Below, piece by piece: positions 1 through 12,000 of a stretch of 60,000 bases of DNA. Both the position numbers and the translations under genes were made by a program. Position 1 is the first letter of the stretch; every line of letters begins with the position of its first letter. Origin of the DNA: Lineus longissimus (taxonomy: Eukaryota > Nemertea > Pilidiophora > Heteronemertea > Lineidae); contig NC_088311.1 of NCBI RefSeq assembly GCF_910592395.1, forward strand, positions 18,976,501 through 19,036,500, written 5' to 3'. Under the pieces are notes generated by a model. It did not search any database, was not told the DNA's origin, and worked only from the letters and a program-made list of their open reading frames with translations.

Positions 1-744
1 AATTGTATCCGAAACGATTTCTGCAAGTGTATCCAACTCGAACATTATGGGCGTATCCATAATTTCGGTAACCGAGACAGCTTCTACAGACGTTTGCAAG
101 ACGTTCGTAGTGACAGCTGGGACAGTCTCGAAAGGTTTATTCATGACCGGTTCTGCATGCGTACCCAAGACTGTACAACAAGGTGTATCCCAAACTGTGT
201 CTTTTGACGTAACTAAGACCGTATCGTAGGGCGTTTCCAAGACATTTTCTGCGGGTGTGTCCAAAACTGTTTCAGATGGCGTATCAAAGATTGTTTCTGT
301 TGGATTATCGAAGACCGTTTCAGCAGGCGTATTCAAGACCGTTTCAGCAGGCGTTTTCAAGACCGCTTCAGCAAGCGTATCCATGACCATTTCTACAGGC
401 GTATCCAAGATCATTTCCGGAGACGCATCCAATAGAATGTCACTGGGCGCATCCGAGACATTTTCTGCAAGCATATCCAAGACGGCCTTATCACTAGGTG
501 TATCCACGACCGTTTCAGCCGGAGTATCCGCGACAATCTCAGCAGAAGTATCCGGATCAGCTACCGTTTCTGCAGGCGTATCAATGACGGCCGTCTCATC
601 AGCGACCGTTTTTCCAGGCGAACCTAAAATCATCACAGTATCCAAAACAGTTCCAAGAGGCGTATCCAAAATCGTTCTAGGCGGTGTATCCAAGACTGTC
701 TCTGCAGGCGTGTTCGATACAAGTTTGGCAGGTGTACCCAGGAC
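1..744 (-). repeat. 24-bp coding repeats giving octapeptides in the DBF4 tail
   Basis: A degenerate 24-bp tandem repeat fills the frame of the DBF4 homologue and continues past the window edge. On the minus strand it encodes octads close to DTPAETVL (variants NTPAETVF, DNPTETIF, DTPSETVL, DTPAENVL), roughly 29 units, from about residue 676 on. The complementary plus-strand frame 257-1261 (repeats of SKTVSAGV) is open only because the unit length is a multiple of three; the minus-strand reading joins directly to the DBF4 domains, so it is the real one. Confidence 0.85.
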
Positions 745-2790
745 AGTGCCGTCGAGATCTAAGTCCCGTACTAAATTGGTATTAGCGACAAATCGTACGA
801 AAGAATCGTCCTTGACTGTTGAGGTACAAGTCTCAACACCAGAAAAACATTTCGCACCAATATTTGCCCCATCACAAAAATCAAATCCGCACTTTTCACT
901 TGACGTTGGTGTGACGTCATTGTGGCCCATAAATACGTCATCATTAGCATCATGCATATCAATATCTTGCGATTCATTATCGCTGTCCGCCAAACTGCAC
1001 ATTAGTGCATTCAACTGGCACGAAGGAACAAATAGAATCATCTGTCCGCTAGGTTGTCCGTCCACTGTGTCTTCGGCAGACGTTTGGCATGTTGACACGG
1101 ATGGGTCAGAAAGTTTGATGGCGGCGGGTGGGGAGATATGCGCAAGGATGGCTGGGGGGTTTTGCGAAACATTCTGCTTTGAAACGTCTCCTTTATTACC
1201 GCTCGCATCAGCTGCTACACTGTCAACGCAATTATCATCTGAGTCTGTCGTCTGTGAATGACATGACTTCTCGACACACACACTCGATTTCGCTTTATCA
1301 TTTTCAGTATTCACAGCAGCGCCACTGACGACACCTTGTGGAGGAACAGCAGACACGAGCAATGGGCATGTCTCATTAGATTGCAACAGAGGTTCATGGA
1401 CAATGTCTCCTAATTTGTGCAAGGGGTGCATAACACTTGCATGTTCATGATACGGCCCATCCATGTGAGGAGGCTGGTCAAAATACTCTTGACCCCTTTC
1501 ACAGAATTTTGAAGGCTCCTTGCAGGCACTGTCTTTGATGAAGCGGTCCGTGGGAGAGACCAATTTAGGTGAGACTCTAACAGAACATTTTTCTCCGTCT
1601 AGTACAGAACACGGAAAAAGGTTCGTCACATCAGTCAAAACTTTATAGTCAGAACTGTCTGACTTTGCCCCACAAAGTTGAATGTTGGACGAAATTCCAG
1701 GAAAAGACAAAATCAATTCGTCCAAACTTTTGAAATTTCCATCATCCTTTGCAAACTTTTGATGCATTTCACTATTCAGGTGTTCATGGAGGGAAGTGTA
1801 CCAAGAGCAACAACATTCACAATATCCTTTCTTGGAGCTTTTTCCAACTTTCTTAACACTGTTCACTTGGTTTTTACAGGAATCGAACGTCCCGGTAATC
1901 GGTTTATCTTTTATCCCTGGTTGTTTCGGCTCCGTAGCGAGGGGGCCAGTCATGCCCGAGTTCTTACAAGGGGCGACACTCACAGGTAAATCCCTAGAAA
2001 GTCTGACAGAATCCCGCACGTAGTCAACAAAGGGAGAGTCTAAAACATAATCCGGCTTTGAGGTATCCACAGACGGAAAGATTTCAAACTCCTTATGATC
2101 AGGGCGAAACCGATGTGAAGTATCCTCTATCTTTATGAATGGCGTCTTGAAAGTCTTGACTTTGACATGGGGTTGTGACTTACGACGAGAATTCCTGACA
2201 GAGTCCCCGATTTCCGATTGGGCTTGAGGGGACATTTTCCCAAAGCCTCGAGCCTTTTCGCGTTTTATCAGCGCAGTTATTTCGCCGAGATGTTTTATAG
2301 AGACACCCCAGTTCCGCGCATTTTTCAAGACGTCCGCAGCAGACGTCAATCTGTCTTTTGTCGCTGCTTTCATCAGCATGGCTTTGCCCCTTGTCATGCA
2401 AGCAGGGGCCGCCCCGTCAGTGGTGGGAGAACTGTCCTTATAGGAGACATCCAGCGTCTCTTTCCCACTTTTAAAATCAGCATTATCAGTCACAACACAG
2501 TACACATCCTTGCTCAAGAAGTCTTCAATCCTGCCGCCAAGCTGATGTACATCAGCACGTATCTGCTTAACATATCTTGACGAGCGAATATCCAAATAAA
2601 ATGTCTTACCCTCAAACACTGATCTCGTAATGCCATTGAACTGAAGTTTTCGTTTCGTGGTTTCAGGAGTCCTACAAGATCCTATAGATGTCCTTGCCTG
2701 GCGTCCTAAGGATACCTTCCCCGTGTTATCCGAAAATTTTTCACGAAAATTTACCACTGCAGTGACCGCCATTTCTGCTTCTGAGCACAT
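1..2790 (-). CDS. DBF4: DBF4-type regulatory subunit of CDC7 kinase (3' end outside window)
   Basis: DBF4 proteins bind and activate the CDC7 kinase, which phosphorylates MCM helicase in the nucleus to start DNA replication. The minus strand is open without a stop from 2790 to base 1 (930 codons seen). Numbering from the ATG at 2772, motif N / BRCT-like segment lies at about residues 56-97 (KTFYLDIRSS...HQLGGRIEDFLSK), motif M at about 209-235 (PFIKIEDTSHRFRP), and the DBF4-type zinc finger at 316-337 with C318, C321, H331 and H337 as the CxxC and Hx5H ligands, followed by the usual NFKSLDELI. The rest is long, acidic and low-complexity, ending in octapeptide repeats. Two in-frame starts are possible, 2790 (MCSEAEMAV) and 2772; the second has a good Kozak context (GAAATGG). 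No intron interrupts the three domains, unlike the many-exon vertebrate gene. Domain order makes the family call firm; whether this is the only copy or a retrocopy is open. Confidence 0.87.
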   Translation of the reverse strand, partial: MCSEAEMAVTAVVNFREKFSDNTGKVSLGRQARTSIGSCRTPETTKRKLQFNGITRSVFEGKTFYLDIRSSRYVKQIRADVHQLGGRIEDFLSKDVYCVVTDNADFKSGKETLDVSYKDSSPTTDGAAPACMTRGKAMLMKAATKDRLTSAADVLKNARNWGVSIKHLGEITALIKREKARGFGKMSPQAQSEIGDSVRNSRRKSQPHVKVKTFKTPFIKIEDTSHRFRPDHKEFEIFPSVDTSKPDYVLDSPFVDYVRDSVRLSRDLPVSVAPCKNSGMTGPLATEPKQPGIKDKPITGTFDSCKNQVNSVKKVGKSSKKGYCECCCSWYTSLHEHLNSEMHQKFAKDDGNFKSLDELILSFPGISSNIQLCGAKSDSSDYKVLTDVTNLFPCSVLDGEKCSVRVSPKLVSPTDRFIKDSACKEPSKFCERGQEYFDQPPHMDGPYHEHASVMHPLHKLGDIVHEPLLQSNETCPLLVSAVPPQGVVSGAAVNTENDKAKSSVCVEKSCHSQTTDSDDNCVDSVAADASGNKGDVSKQNVSQNPPAILAHISPPAAIKLSDPSVSTCQTSAEDTVDGQPSGQMILFVPSCQLNALMCSLADSDNESQDIDMHDANDDVFMGHNDVTPTSSEKCGFDFCDGANIGAKCFSGVETCTSTVKDDSFVRFVANTNLVRDLDLDGTVLGTPAKLVSNTPAETVLDTPPRTILDTPLGTVLDTVMILGSPGKTVADETAVIDTPAETVADPDTSAEIVADTPAETVVDTPSDKAVLDMLAENVSDAPSDILLDASPEMILDTPVEMVMDTLAEAVLKTPAETVLNTPAETVFDNPTETIFDTPSETVLDTPAENVLETPYDTVLVTSKDTVWDTPCCTVLGTHAEPVMNKPFETVPAVTTNVLQTSVEAVSVTEIMDTPIMFELDTLAEIVSDTI

Positions 2791-3579
2791 CACATCCGGC
2801 GGGTGTGTGTTGTCGTCTGCTGAACGAACTTGATGTAAACACGGGGAATGGGGTCGTCTATTGAAACTCACTGTGCGCCTATTGTGGGTGTGACAATGGC
2901 GAATTGCTCGCCTATTGGGCTGCTCAGTTTCCGATCAGCATGCCTGAGGAATCGTTTCAACCCGACCAAGCTGAACGAACAGTGTAACCAAAATAACACA
3001 TCCCCATGCACATCTGGATCTGCCCTAATTAGTGATAATTGTGTTTTTATTGGAATATTTGTTCAGTAATCTAGAAACAACATGGAGAGACCCACACTTA
3101 CAATGAATACCCATTATAATTATTATTGCATCGTCACATAAGGGCGAAATAAAAAATATGGTACAAATGGCACAACGTGGTGTTTTCCCAAGATACGGAA
3201 AATTCACCTCCATCTCTCATACCGAGGTTCTATTTTAACTGGAATAAAACTAAGATCAAGGTATAAGCTATTCTTAATTGTCTCCGAATTAATTACATGT
3301 AGTTCCTGGTTTTTCTTTGCATCGCTCCCTGCATGGTGTGAAAAATAGTTTTCAACCAAAGACAATAGACTGTGGTGAAGTCGCAAGATTTTTAGATACG
3401 ACGCCTGTCGTCCAAACAGGCCCATTCGGGGGGGGGGGACAAAGCGGGGTACAAAGAACTTACGTCTGCAGAGGTCGTCTCTGGAAAACGTGTTTCTCGT
3501 GCAGATTTATAACGAAAGCGACCCCCCCCCCCCACCAAAATGTTAAATACGACCCTTTCGAAGATAGCTGTCTTTGATC

Positions 3580-3861
3580 TTATACACGAGCTGTAGAAGA
3601 CAACCTGACTAATCTGTCTGTGGTTTTGACTTGATCGCACTGGCAGTCACAGCCGAATCGGATGTTTATGTCAAATAGAGCCTTCATGTTTTCACCTAGT
3701 GCTATTGTGTCAGGCAAAAGACAGAGCGACCACCCGGCCCATCTGACACATACGGCTGTCGCAAAACCGGACTCTGACGAAAATTTGAGTGTCTTTTGGG
3801 TTTTTCCACAGATACTACAGCAATTTTGAGAGTCAGAGTTTTTCGCTCCTTCGTCTAACAT
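3580..3861 (-). other. Unassigned small open frame with cysteine pairs
   Basis: A 93-codon minus-strand frame just upstream of DBF4. It contains CCSICGKTQKT and later FGCDCQCDQ, which resemble zinc-binding knuckles. The frame stays open upstream of its ATG (residues ASRYYEILC precede it), so it could be part of an exon. I recognise no domain; it may equally be chance or a transposon relic. Confidence 0.2.
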
Positions 3862-5925
3862 ACAAAGAATTTCGTAATATCGAGAGGCAAAGTATATTGA
3901 AAACCGTTGATATACGACGATGCTCGTCCTGAAGAGGAGAATGATGTAAAAAAAACTTGGTGGGTCAAGATGGTGTATAGATCTCCTTGGCTACATTTTG
4001 TTCACAACCTGGGTTCACAAGTCTGTGATAAAGACGTGTGTCACGGTAACACATGAATGGTACTTCTTGACACAATGTAGAGACCTGGTTTGGTTCGATG
4101 GAGAACTGGTGAAGAGGAACAACAATAGGTTTCTTAGGAAAGTTTACAGCCTGAAGAGGTGATACGGAGGCACTGGAACAAGATTGTAAGGCGAGGTTCA
4201 TGGAGCGGTCAGGCTGCTATTCTAGATCATGCAGACCGGTGTGTCAATGTAAATTCCATTTTTCACTGACGACTTGCAAGCATACATTTAATATAGTAAA
4301 AAAAGTTTCTGATAAAGTCTATACATTTTTGTAGGCATATGATGTGGACAAGGTCACAACCAGAAGACCGGGAGAAGACCGCTTTAATATTCTAGGCTAC
4401 TCGTTGGTCATGTTCTGGCGATCAACGAATTGACAAGATGACGATAAGAACTATGCCAGAGGTTAATTACTTTATGAAGAGGACTGTATATTTATATGGT
4501 ACAAGCTATCATAAGATACCTACAATTCACTATAGCTGTAAATGCTTCAGCCTAGAGCCAGCGGCTCCGTACTAGTTTTACACACGATTGCGGTGTCTCT
4601 TCTCCGGCATCTACAACAGGCTACCCTCCGTCTCGTGTTTGATTGCAGACTTCGGTCTTCCAGCCCGGAACGTCAGTAGAAGGGCGTAGTAGATTATATA
4701 TATATATCAAATTATCTTCCCACCAAGGGGAATATATCAATACAAGTTTTTTCCGCTAAGGGATATATACTAAAATGCTTCTCACAACTCAAAGCGTGCT
4801 ACAACACAAACAGTCTGTAACATTGACTCAGGCTGACTGAAGCAATCTGACCGCTAGCTAGGACTATATAAATGACTTCGACTCAACCGGTTCTGCCCAG
4901 ATGGCAACAGACTAGTCCTAACTAGCCGGCAGGTCGTAACAATAAACTAGCCAGTAAATTAAGAATACTATACCGCCACGGGTATTCTATAAACGGGGAG
5001 GGACGTCAACAGCAAGGCCTCGTCCTTCTCGATCTCTGCAGGGCGGATTCGTCCAAATCGTCAACACGGCTTCTGGCGTAAGCGGAGAGACAGTGATGGA
5101 ATCACACCCACTGGCTTCTAACTATATAACTATCAAACAGTCACCTGAATTCAACATACACAGATTAAAACGTGGGTTAACACAACATCTTTTTAGTCCC
5201 AAAATACAACTGGGTTTTATATAATGGTTTTCCAGAAATCCGTTCGCACGGTCTATAATTATTAAAGTCTATATAACAGGTTCGAGTATGTCCAATAACA
5301 CCAATGGACTAAAATACTAAACGATAACGATTCATTCTAACCGAGAATCAACAACATTACAGCCCATTCATCGAAAATAGGCCTAAAAGAGTGGAGTGGA
5401 AAGTTGCTCAGGTCGACCTGATCTACGCGAGCCTATTCGAAGCACCTGGTCCGCAAAGACCAGAATGCACCTTCAAACATTAATACACCCCCCTTTTAGA
5501 CCCCTTCTCAAACTATAGAAAACCATGTCAATTAAATGCACAGATAGCTATACATTAGCGAGAGGAAGACACAAACTGGTGATACGTTTACAAACACAGC
5601 ACGATACACACGGTCAGTGCATCGGCCGTATACAAATGTACGTAAAGCGTGAAAGGCTTCACACCGGTAAAATTATGGCATTTTCCATTCTATCGGTAAA
5701 GTACGGCGTGAATCAATCATAAAACGTTACCACCATTTCAACGCTGCTTCCACCATTTCAACCATCTCGCTACGAACTTCTGGGCGTTGTCATCTATAGA
5801 ATAGTACAGAACCGGCGGCGATCCTCACTCAATCGCGGACGGAGTCGAAGTGCTGTCTTGAACACACATGCCCATGGGTGTTACCTAAGTCTCGCCAACA
5901 TCTCGCAAAATCTCGGTAAACAATT

Positions 5926-5939
5926 TTTTGGCGCGGAAA
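5926..5939 (-). promoter_or_regulatory. E2F-like motif in the putative LTR
   Basis: Plus strand reads TTTTGGCGCGGAAA, a close match to the E2F consensus TTTSGCGC. It lies about 80 bases inside the presumed 3' LTR and about 3.1 kb upstream of the DBF4 start, on the transcription-upstream side. DBF4 genes are known E2F targets in other animals; use of this site is only a guess. Confidence 0.25.
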
Positions 5940-6022
5940 TAATAATACAATAACGGGGTCAAACCGGGTCAAGGGAGAAGTCAGCTGATCGCAATAACAA
6001 ACGATCACTGATCGTCACAACA

Positions 6023-6031
6023 CCCCTCCCC
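6023..6031 (-). other. Polypurine tract adjoining the presumed 3' LTR
   Basis: Minus-strand GGGGAGGGG, 66 bases past the polyprotein stop and immediately followed by TGTTGTGAC. In LTR elements this tract primes plus-strand DNA synthesis and abuts the 3' LTR. Supported by position and composition only. Confidence 0.5.
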
Positions 6032-6096
6032 GTGACATGATCCGAGTTAGCCATGTCACAATATATATATATACATATAGTTCCTCAGAACTTAAC

Positions 6097-9000
6097 CTAC
6101 TTCTTGTCGTCTGCTTTTTCGGTAGTCGTCTCACCATCGGCTGCAATCAACGGAACAAGGCGCGTGATAGGACGTCGATACGTTTTTCCTCTGGACAAGA
6201 CTGTCGCTGTTCTTATATGACCATCAGAACCTCTCTCTACTTCAGTGACTTTTCCAATCGGCCAGCTCCAACGGGGGCAACCTTGCTCCTGCAGGACAAC
6301 GACATCATCGACTGCCAAATCAGAATGGACTTCTCTCCATTTTCCTCTCTGCTGTTGGAGAGTCAAATACTCCTTCTGCCATCTAACCCAGAACCTGTAC
6401 AACATGTCTTGGACTAGGCGCCATCGATGTCGTGGGTTGTAGTCAGTCTCATCCACGATCTGGGGAGCCAACTGTCCACCGCACTGTCCTACCAGGAAAT
6501 GATTAGGCGTCAACACTTCTAAATCTTTAGGGTCGGAGCTAACATACGTCAACGGCCTGGAGTTCAGCATACCTTCTACTTCGACAATCCCTGTCAGCAA
6601 CTCTTCGTCAGTCAGGCGGGCTTCTCCAAAAATCGAATACAAGGCTTTCTTGGCAGACTTAATGAGCGACTCAAACACCCCACCATGGTGGGAGCCATAC
6701 GGAGGGTTGAACTTCCAACGGATGCCCTGATTACTCACAGAGTCGACTATCTTCGTCCGATCCATGCCCTCCACGAATTCTCTCAGGGTACTCTCTCCTT
6801 TTACCAAGCACCCTCCGTTATCACTGACGACTTCTATCGGTTTTCCTCTGCGTGCCACCATTCTTGAAAAGGCCATCAAGAATCCATCCGTATCCAACGA
6901 GTAGGCCATCTCCAAGTGAACGCCTCTAGTCTGCAAACAAGTAAACAAACACATGTACCTCTTAGCAGATTTGAATCTAGTGATCTTAGTAACAAAGGGG
7001 CCAGCAAAATCAACACCACAGTAGGAGAAGGCCCTGAGAGACATCATAACTCTGGAGGCTGGTAGCGGAGCCATCATCTGGGTTGCTGGTTGTTCCTTCA
7101 TCTTTCTACACTGGTAACAGCAATAAGCCACCTTTTTGACGGCTTCTCGCCCATTCAAGATCCAAAATCGCAGCCTTATATCAGCCAGGGTAGCATTCAC
7201 TCCACGTGAATGCCCGGCATACAGGTGGGCTCTTCTCACAATCAGTACTGAAATGTGATGTGAACTAGGAAGAATGATTGGATGTCTAACATCGTATGGT
7301 AGGTCGGCATGCTGCAAACGACCTCCCACTCTCATCACACCATCAGCATCTAGGAATGGGTTAAGACTTCTTAATGCGCTTTTCTTCATCACCCTCGCAC
7401 TATTACCTACCAGCAACGCGTTGTAGTCTTCAAACAGGCAGGCCCGCTGTACCATTCTCACAATGGCGAGCTCAGATTCTTGGTACTCGTCACGTGATAA
7501 GGCATCATTCGGAATTTCGTCAGTATCAGCTTGTCTATCACCGAAATTCTTACATTTTGAAGTGTGACCATCATACTGTCGATCAGACCCATCTAACTCG
7601 CTGGAATTGCACCCATTCTTGTCAGGTTCCTGTCGATTCACCCTCTGCTGAGGTCCTCCTCTAACAATGTGGACAAACCTTATAATCCAAGCCATCACAC
7701 GTACCAATCGATTCCATGTGGAGTACTTGGTGTAGTTCATTCTTTCGAGAAGTTCTGGTGTTGAAACTGCAACCATGGCATTTGTCTGCACACACGACTT
7801 GGAAGACTCGATTACAGCTTGGTCTGTAGGGTTGATCAGAGTCTTCCACGTCGGCCACTGGCTCTCTTCCTTATGTAAGAATTCCGGGCCCTGGAACCAT
7901 ACATTCGGACTGGTCAGATCCTCCACCGACATCCCTCTCGTGGCTACATCTGCAGGATTCTCTTTGCCTGGAACAAAACGCCATTGGTGAGGATTAGATT
8001 CAGTTTGCAACTCAGCAATACGATTGGCCACAAACGGCTTAAATCGCCTCGACTGATTCCGTACCCAATGAACCACATCTAGTGAGTCGGTCCAAAATGT
8101 TGCCTTTTCTATTGGACACTTCAGCAAGGTAGTAATCTTCAGCGTGAGTCTATAGCCTAGCACGGCTCCCATCAATTCAAGTCGCGGAATACTCACTGCT
8201 CTCAAGGGCGCGACTCTGGCTTTTGCTGCGACCAATGACAGCTCTATCTCTCCGCCAGCTGAGACATAACGGGCATAACTCACGGCGGCATATGCTTTCG
8301 AACTGGCATCGGAAAAAGTGTGAATGGTAACAACTCCCTCATTTGATGGCTGGGTAAAGTATCGCCTTGGGATGACTAGCTGTTCTATCCTCGGTAACTC
8401 CTCGAACCATTCTGTTGCTTCTATCACCAGGGCCTCAGGCATAGGTTCATCCCAGCCCAATCCCAAAACCCAGGACTGCTGTAACGTCATCTTTACACGG
8501 ATGGTGAAAGGTGCCAACCACTGTAAGGGATCGAACAGTGTAGCAATGCGACTCAACAGCGACCTCTTGGTAACGACCTCTGGGACGACAATCTTCTGGG
8601 CAGCAAACCCAAAACAGTCAGGCTCGGCATCCCACCTGATCCCCAACGTCTTGATGCTTGGTAAAGTGGAATCGCTCACCTCCAACTGTCCACTAGCTCT
8701 ATCTTCGGCAGGTACTCCCTCCAATGCCAGTAGGACGTTACTGCACCATCTCCGAATGTAGAATCCGGCCTTAATCAAAATGGCAGCCAAATCTTTCCGT
8801 AGCTGTTTGGCCTCCCAAGTCCCATCAATCGAGGTAATCGCATCATCCATATATGTGCAGTACAGGCACACAAAGGCAACAGCTGGGCACACATCCTGGT
8901 GATCTCTGGCGTGAGTCTGCAAGACATGCATGGCAAGAAAAGGAGACGCTTTATCCCCAAAAGTTAGTCTGGTCGACTCATAAACTTCAACGGCTTGTGA

Positions 9001-12000
9001 GACATTTAGATCTCTCCATAAGATTCTGTGAAATTTGCGATCTCTCTCAGACAGCAAAACTTGGGAGAACATCTCCTTGATGTCTCCAGCCAGACCAACT
9101 TGACCCACGCGAAATCTCACGAAGATGTCGAAGATTTCTCTTTGAAGCTTGGGACCAGCATGCATCTTATCATTCAAGGAGACTCCTTGATACTGGGCTG
9201 CAGAATCAAACACTATCCTCACCTTCGTAGTCTCCTTGTCCTCCCGAACCACCGGAAAGTGCGGAAGATACCACCCAGTAGCAATGTCTGCATCTGGCAC
9301 CTTTTTTAGGTATCCCTTCTCGATGTTTTGCTTCATCCCGTCTTTGTACTTCTCCGCTAGTTTCGGTTTCTTCATCAAGGTTCTCTCCAAGGACACCAGG
9401 CGGCGACGGGCGATCTCGTAGTTACATGGAAGTTCCGGACTGCCATCTATCCATGGGATGGAAACCTCGTAACATCCCTGCTCCCTGTGGTACACCTTTG
9501 AAGCTTCAACACCATCTATAATCCTCTGCTCTTCGGGTGTAAACTCTGTCTCTTTACCATCGGTCATCAAATCTTGGTTCCATAACGCACGTAAACAGCT
9601 ATCTAAGTGAATATCTGACATAACTGAACAAGTGGCTGCATAGCCACCTATCTCATCCTGGTCCTGGGAAGACGTCCCTAGCATCCCAGTGCAAGTCCAA
9701 CCAAGGGGAGTAAGACGTGCTACCGGCTCTCCTGGCTGTCCTGCGACCTCCTCTAAAGACATCGTCAGCTCGGGATGATCGGATCCTATTACTATGTCTA
9801 CAGTCTCTGCACCATCAATTCTCGGGAAGTCAATATCTGCCAAATGAGACCATCTATTTTTGTTCATGCCCCAATTCTGAGGACGCACCCCCTCGCATAG
9901 GCGATCCAAAATTCTACAGCCCAGTCTTACCCTTAGGTTGCCATTCAAACTCTCTACCGACAGGGTTACTGTACCACTCTTGACCTTTGTACCAGTCGTC
10001 GTCATAGTTGACATGGTGATCGTGTGGTCCTCAATTCTGGAAATCCCCAGCTCAGACAGGACGGATCGACGAACGTAGGAGGAGTCGGACCCATCATCGA
10101 GGAAGGCGTTCAATCTTCTCATCTGACCATCAACATCTGCAACAAGAACAGGTAAAACTCTTAATGATACTTTATTCAGACGTACCTGACCATTGCCAGC
10201 AATTCCAAAACACCCAACAGGCTCAGGTGTGTTCTTCTTGGCAGCTTCTGTCTTGGTTTCTTTCTTGTGCAGATGTCGATGGTGGGTCCGCTGGCATCCG
10301 TCTATCTCGCACTTCCGGGGCTCCTTCGTGCAATTCTTCGCCATGTGTTTCCCACACAGGCACTTGTAACATAAGGCTTTTTCCTTCGCTATTTTCCATC
10401 GCTCTTCGGTGGAGGCTGGCTTCCACAACTGGCATCTCACCACATGATGACTGCCCTTGCATAACGGGCATTCGAACTCTGTTCCCTGGCGCTTGTCATC
10501 CTTCTGTTCGGCAGGCTTCGACTGGGAAGTAGTTGTCTTCTTAGAGTCAGTGGCTGAAACGGCATAAGAATGGCTTTTATTACTCTCAGACTTTCTTTTA
10601 CTGTGTGGCTGTTCAGCAGTTTTTTCCTTGGTACGAGGAGCACGCAGCTCGGACATCTCCAACATCAAGCAAACTTGCCGGTTGAACCACTTCGTGAATA
10701 CAGCCAAACCATCCTGGGCATTTGTACTGCGCTGCTCTGCATACTTCACTAGGAGAGAGTGTGGAACCTTTTGCTTCACTAAAGTATACAAGACGGTGTT
10801 ACCAATTAACTCCCGGGCATGGTCAGTGTCATCGAGTTTGGAGATTACATCGCACATCTGGTTAGACAATTCTTCTAAGGCTCGCAAGTCACCCTCGGAC
10901 ACCTCCTTCCAAGTTAGCAACCGATCTAAGTATTTCTTTAGTGTACGAGTTTCCCCCCCATAGCGCTGGTCAAGTTTAAAAATAGCCATCTTATATTGTG
11001 CTGCCGTATACCCCAGGTTGCTGATTAACCTAAGGGGATGACCCGACAAGGCATTTTTCAACATTATCATCTTGAATTTTACTGGTACCTGAGATTGTTC
11101 AACAAATACCTCGTACTGCGCCCTCCAGTCTTCGAATCGGTCTCTGTTGCCATCGAATTTCGGTAGATGAGGTTTTGCCAGACCCTGGAAGAAGCGTTGT
11201 ATCTCTTTCGTCTCGGCAGGTGTAACTTCTGGAACATCTTTGGCTGGAGTGGAGGAATGCTGTGGTCTTGGCATCGGTGTAGATTCCTCAATCGACTGCA
11301 CTAACTCGTCAATCGGGTTCAACTTTGAAGCTGCTAGGACACCAAAGGGCTGCAAAACAGGCTTCTCACCCACCTTCTCATTACTGCTGGATAGGATAGG
11401 AAACTTCAAGCTCGCCAGGTCCTGAGCTTGAACCTGCTGGATCCAACTATTGTGTGCGGATGCAGACCGTCTCTTCCCTGTCATCTGGTGCTTTTCCCCT
11501 GCTGGGCTGAAATCTACAGGAGAAAATTGAGTCGCTCTTTGCTTTCTAGGCGGTAACGTGAAGACGACAGGCTTGGTAGGCATGGTAGGCTTAGCGATGC
11601 CTCTGCCATCCAACTCGGCCAGCAGCTGAGCCTCTAACTTCGCGCTCTCAGCCTCATCCTCGGCCTTCGCCAAGGCCAACTTCTGTTGAGCTTCCTGGAT
11701 GCGCAGCTGTTCGACGTACCTCTGCTTCTCTTGTTTGACCTTCAGCATCGCCAACTCTGCCTTTACTTTCGCCAACTGTGAACGGTTAGACTGCGTTGAC
11801 TGATGTGACTGGTCACTCTTCGCGTCATCAAAGTCGTCTTCATCTTCTTCATCTTCAGGAAGATTATCTTCTTCTGGTTTCTGGTGTCTGGTGTCTGGGT
11901 CACCCTGAGCAAGCAATGACGGCGTCATTGAAGGAGCCTCGTCTGCACGCTCTTCAATCTGGTCGATGACCTCATCTTCTAACTGCTCGACGATGCTATT

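Larger units (their letters stand above)
2791..6021. other. Intergenic region between DBF4 and the retrotransposon; includes putative LTR
   Basis: No recognisable gene. It should hold the DBF4 5' end and promoter. It contains an 11-G run at 3428-3438 and a 12-C run at 3522-3533. A minus-strand open frame (about 3861-3580) has cysteine pairs (CCSICGK and CDCQC) but matches no family I can name. The part nearest 6022 is probably the 3' LTR of the BEL element; its far boundary is not visible to me. A plus-strand TATA-like CTATATAAATG sits near 4864, with nothing to show it is used. Confidence 0.5.

Noticed and set aside
257-1261. 334-codon plus-strand frame with SKTVSAGV repeats
   Set aside because: It is the reverse strand of the DBF4 octapeptide array; the minus-strand frame continues into recognisable DBF4 domains and this one does not.
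4440-4540. GATACCTACAATTCAC matching in inverse the AATTGTAGGTATCT near 12711, as possible LTR remains
   Set aside because: The match is about 14 bases, in inverted orientation and not extended, so it does not support an LTR pair.
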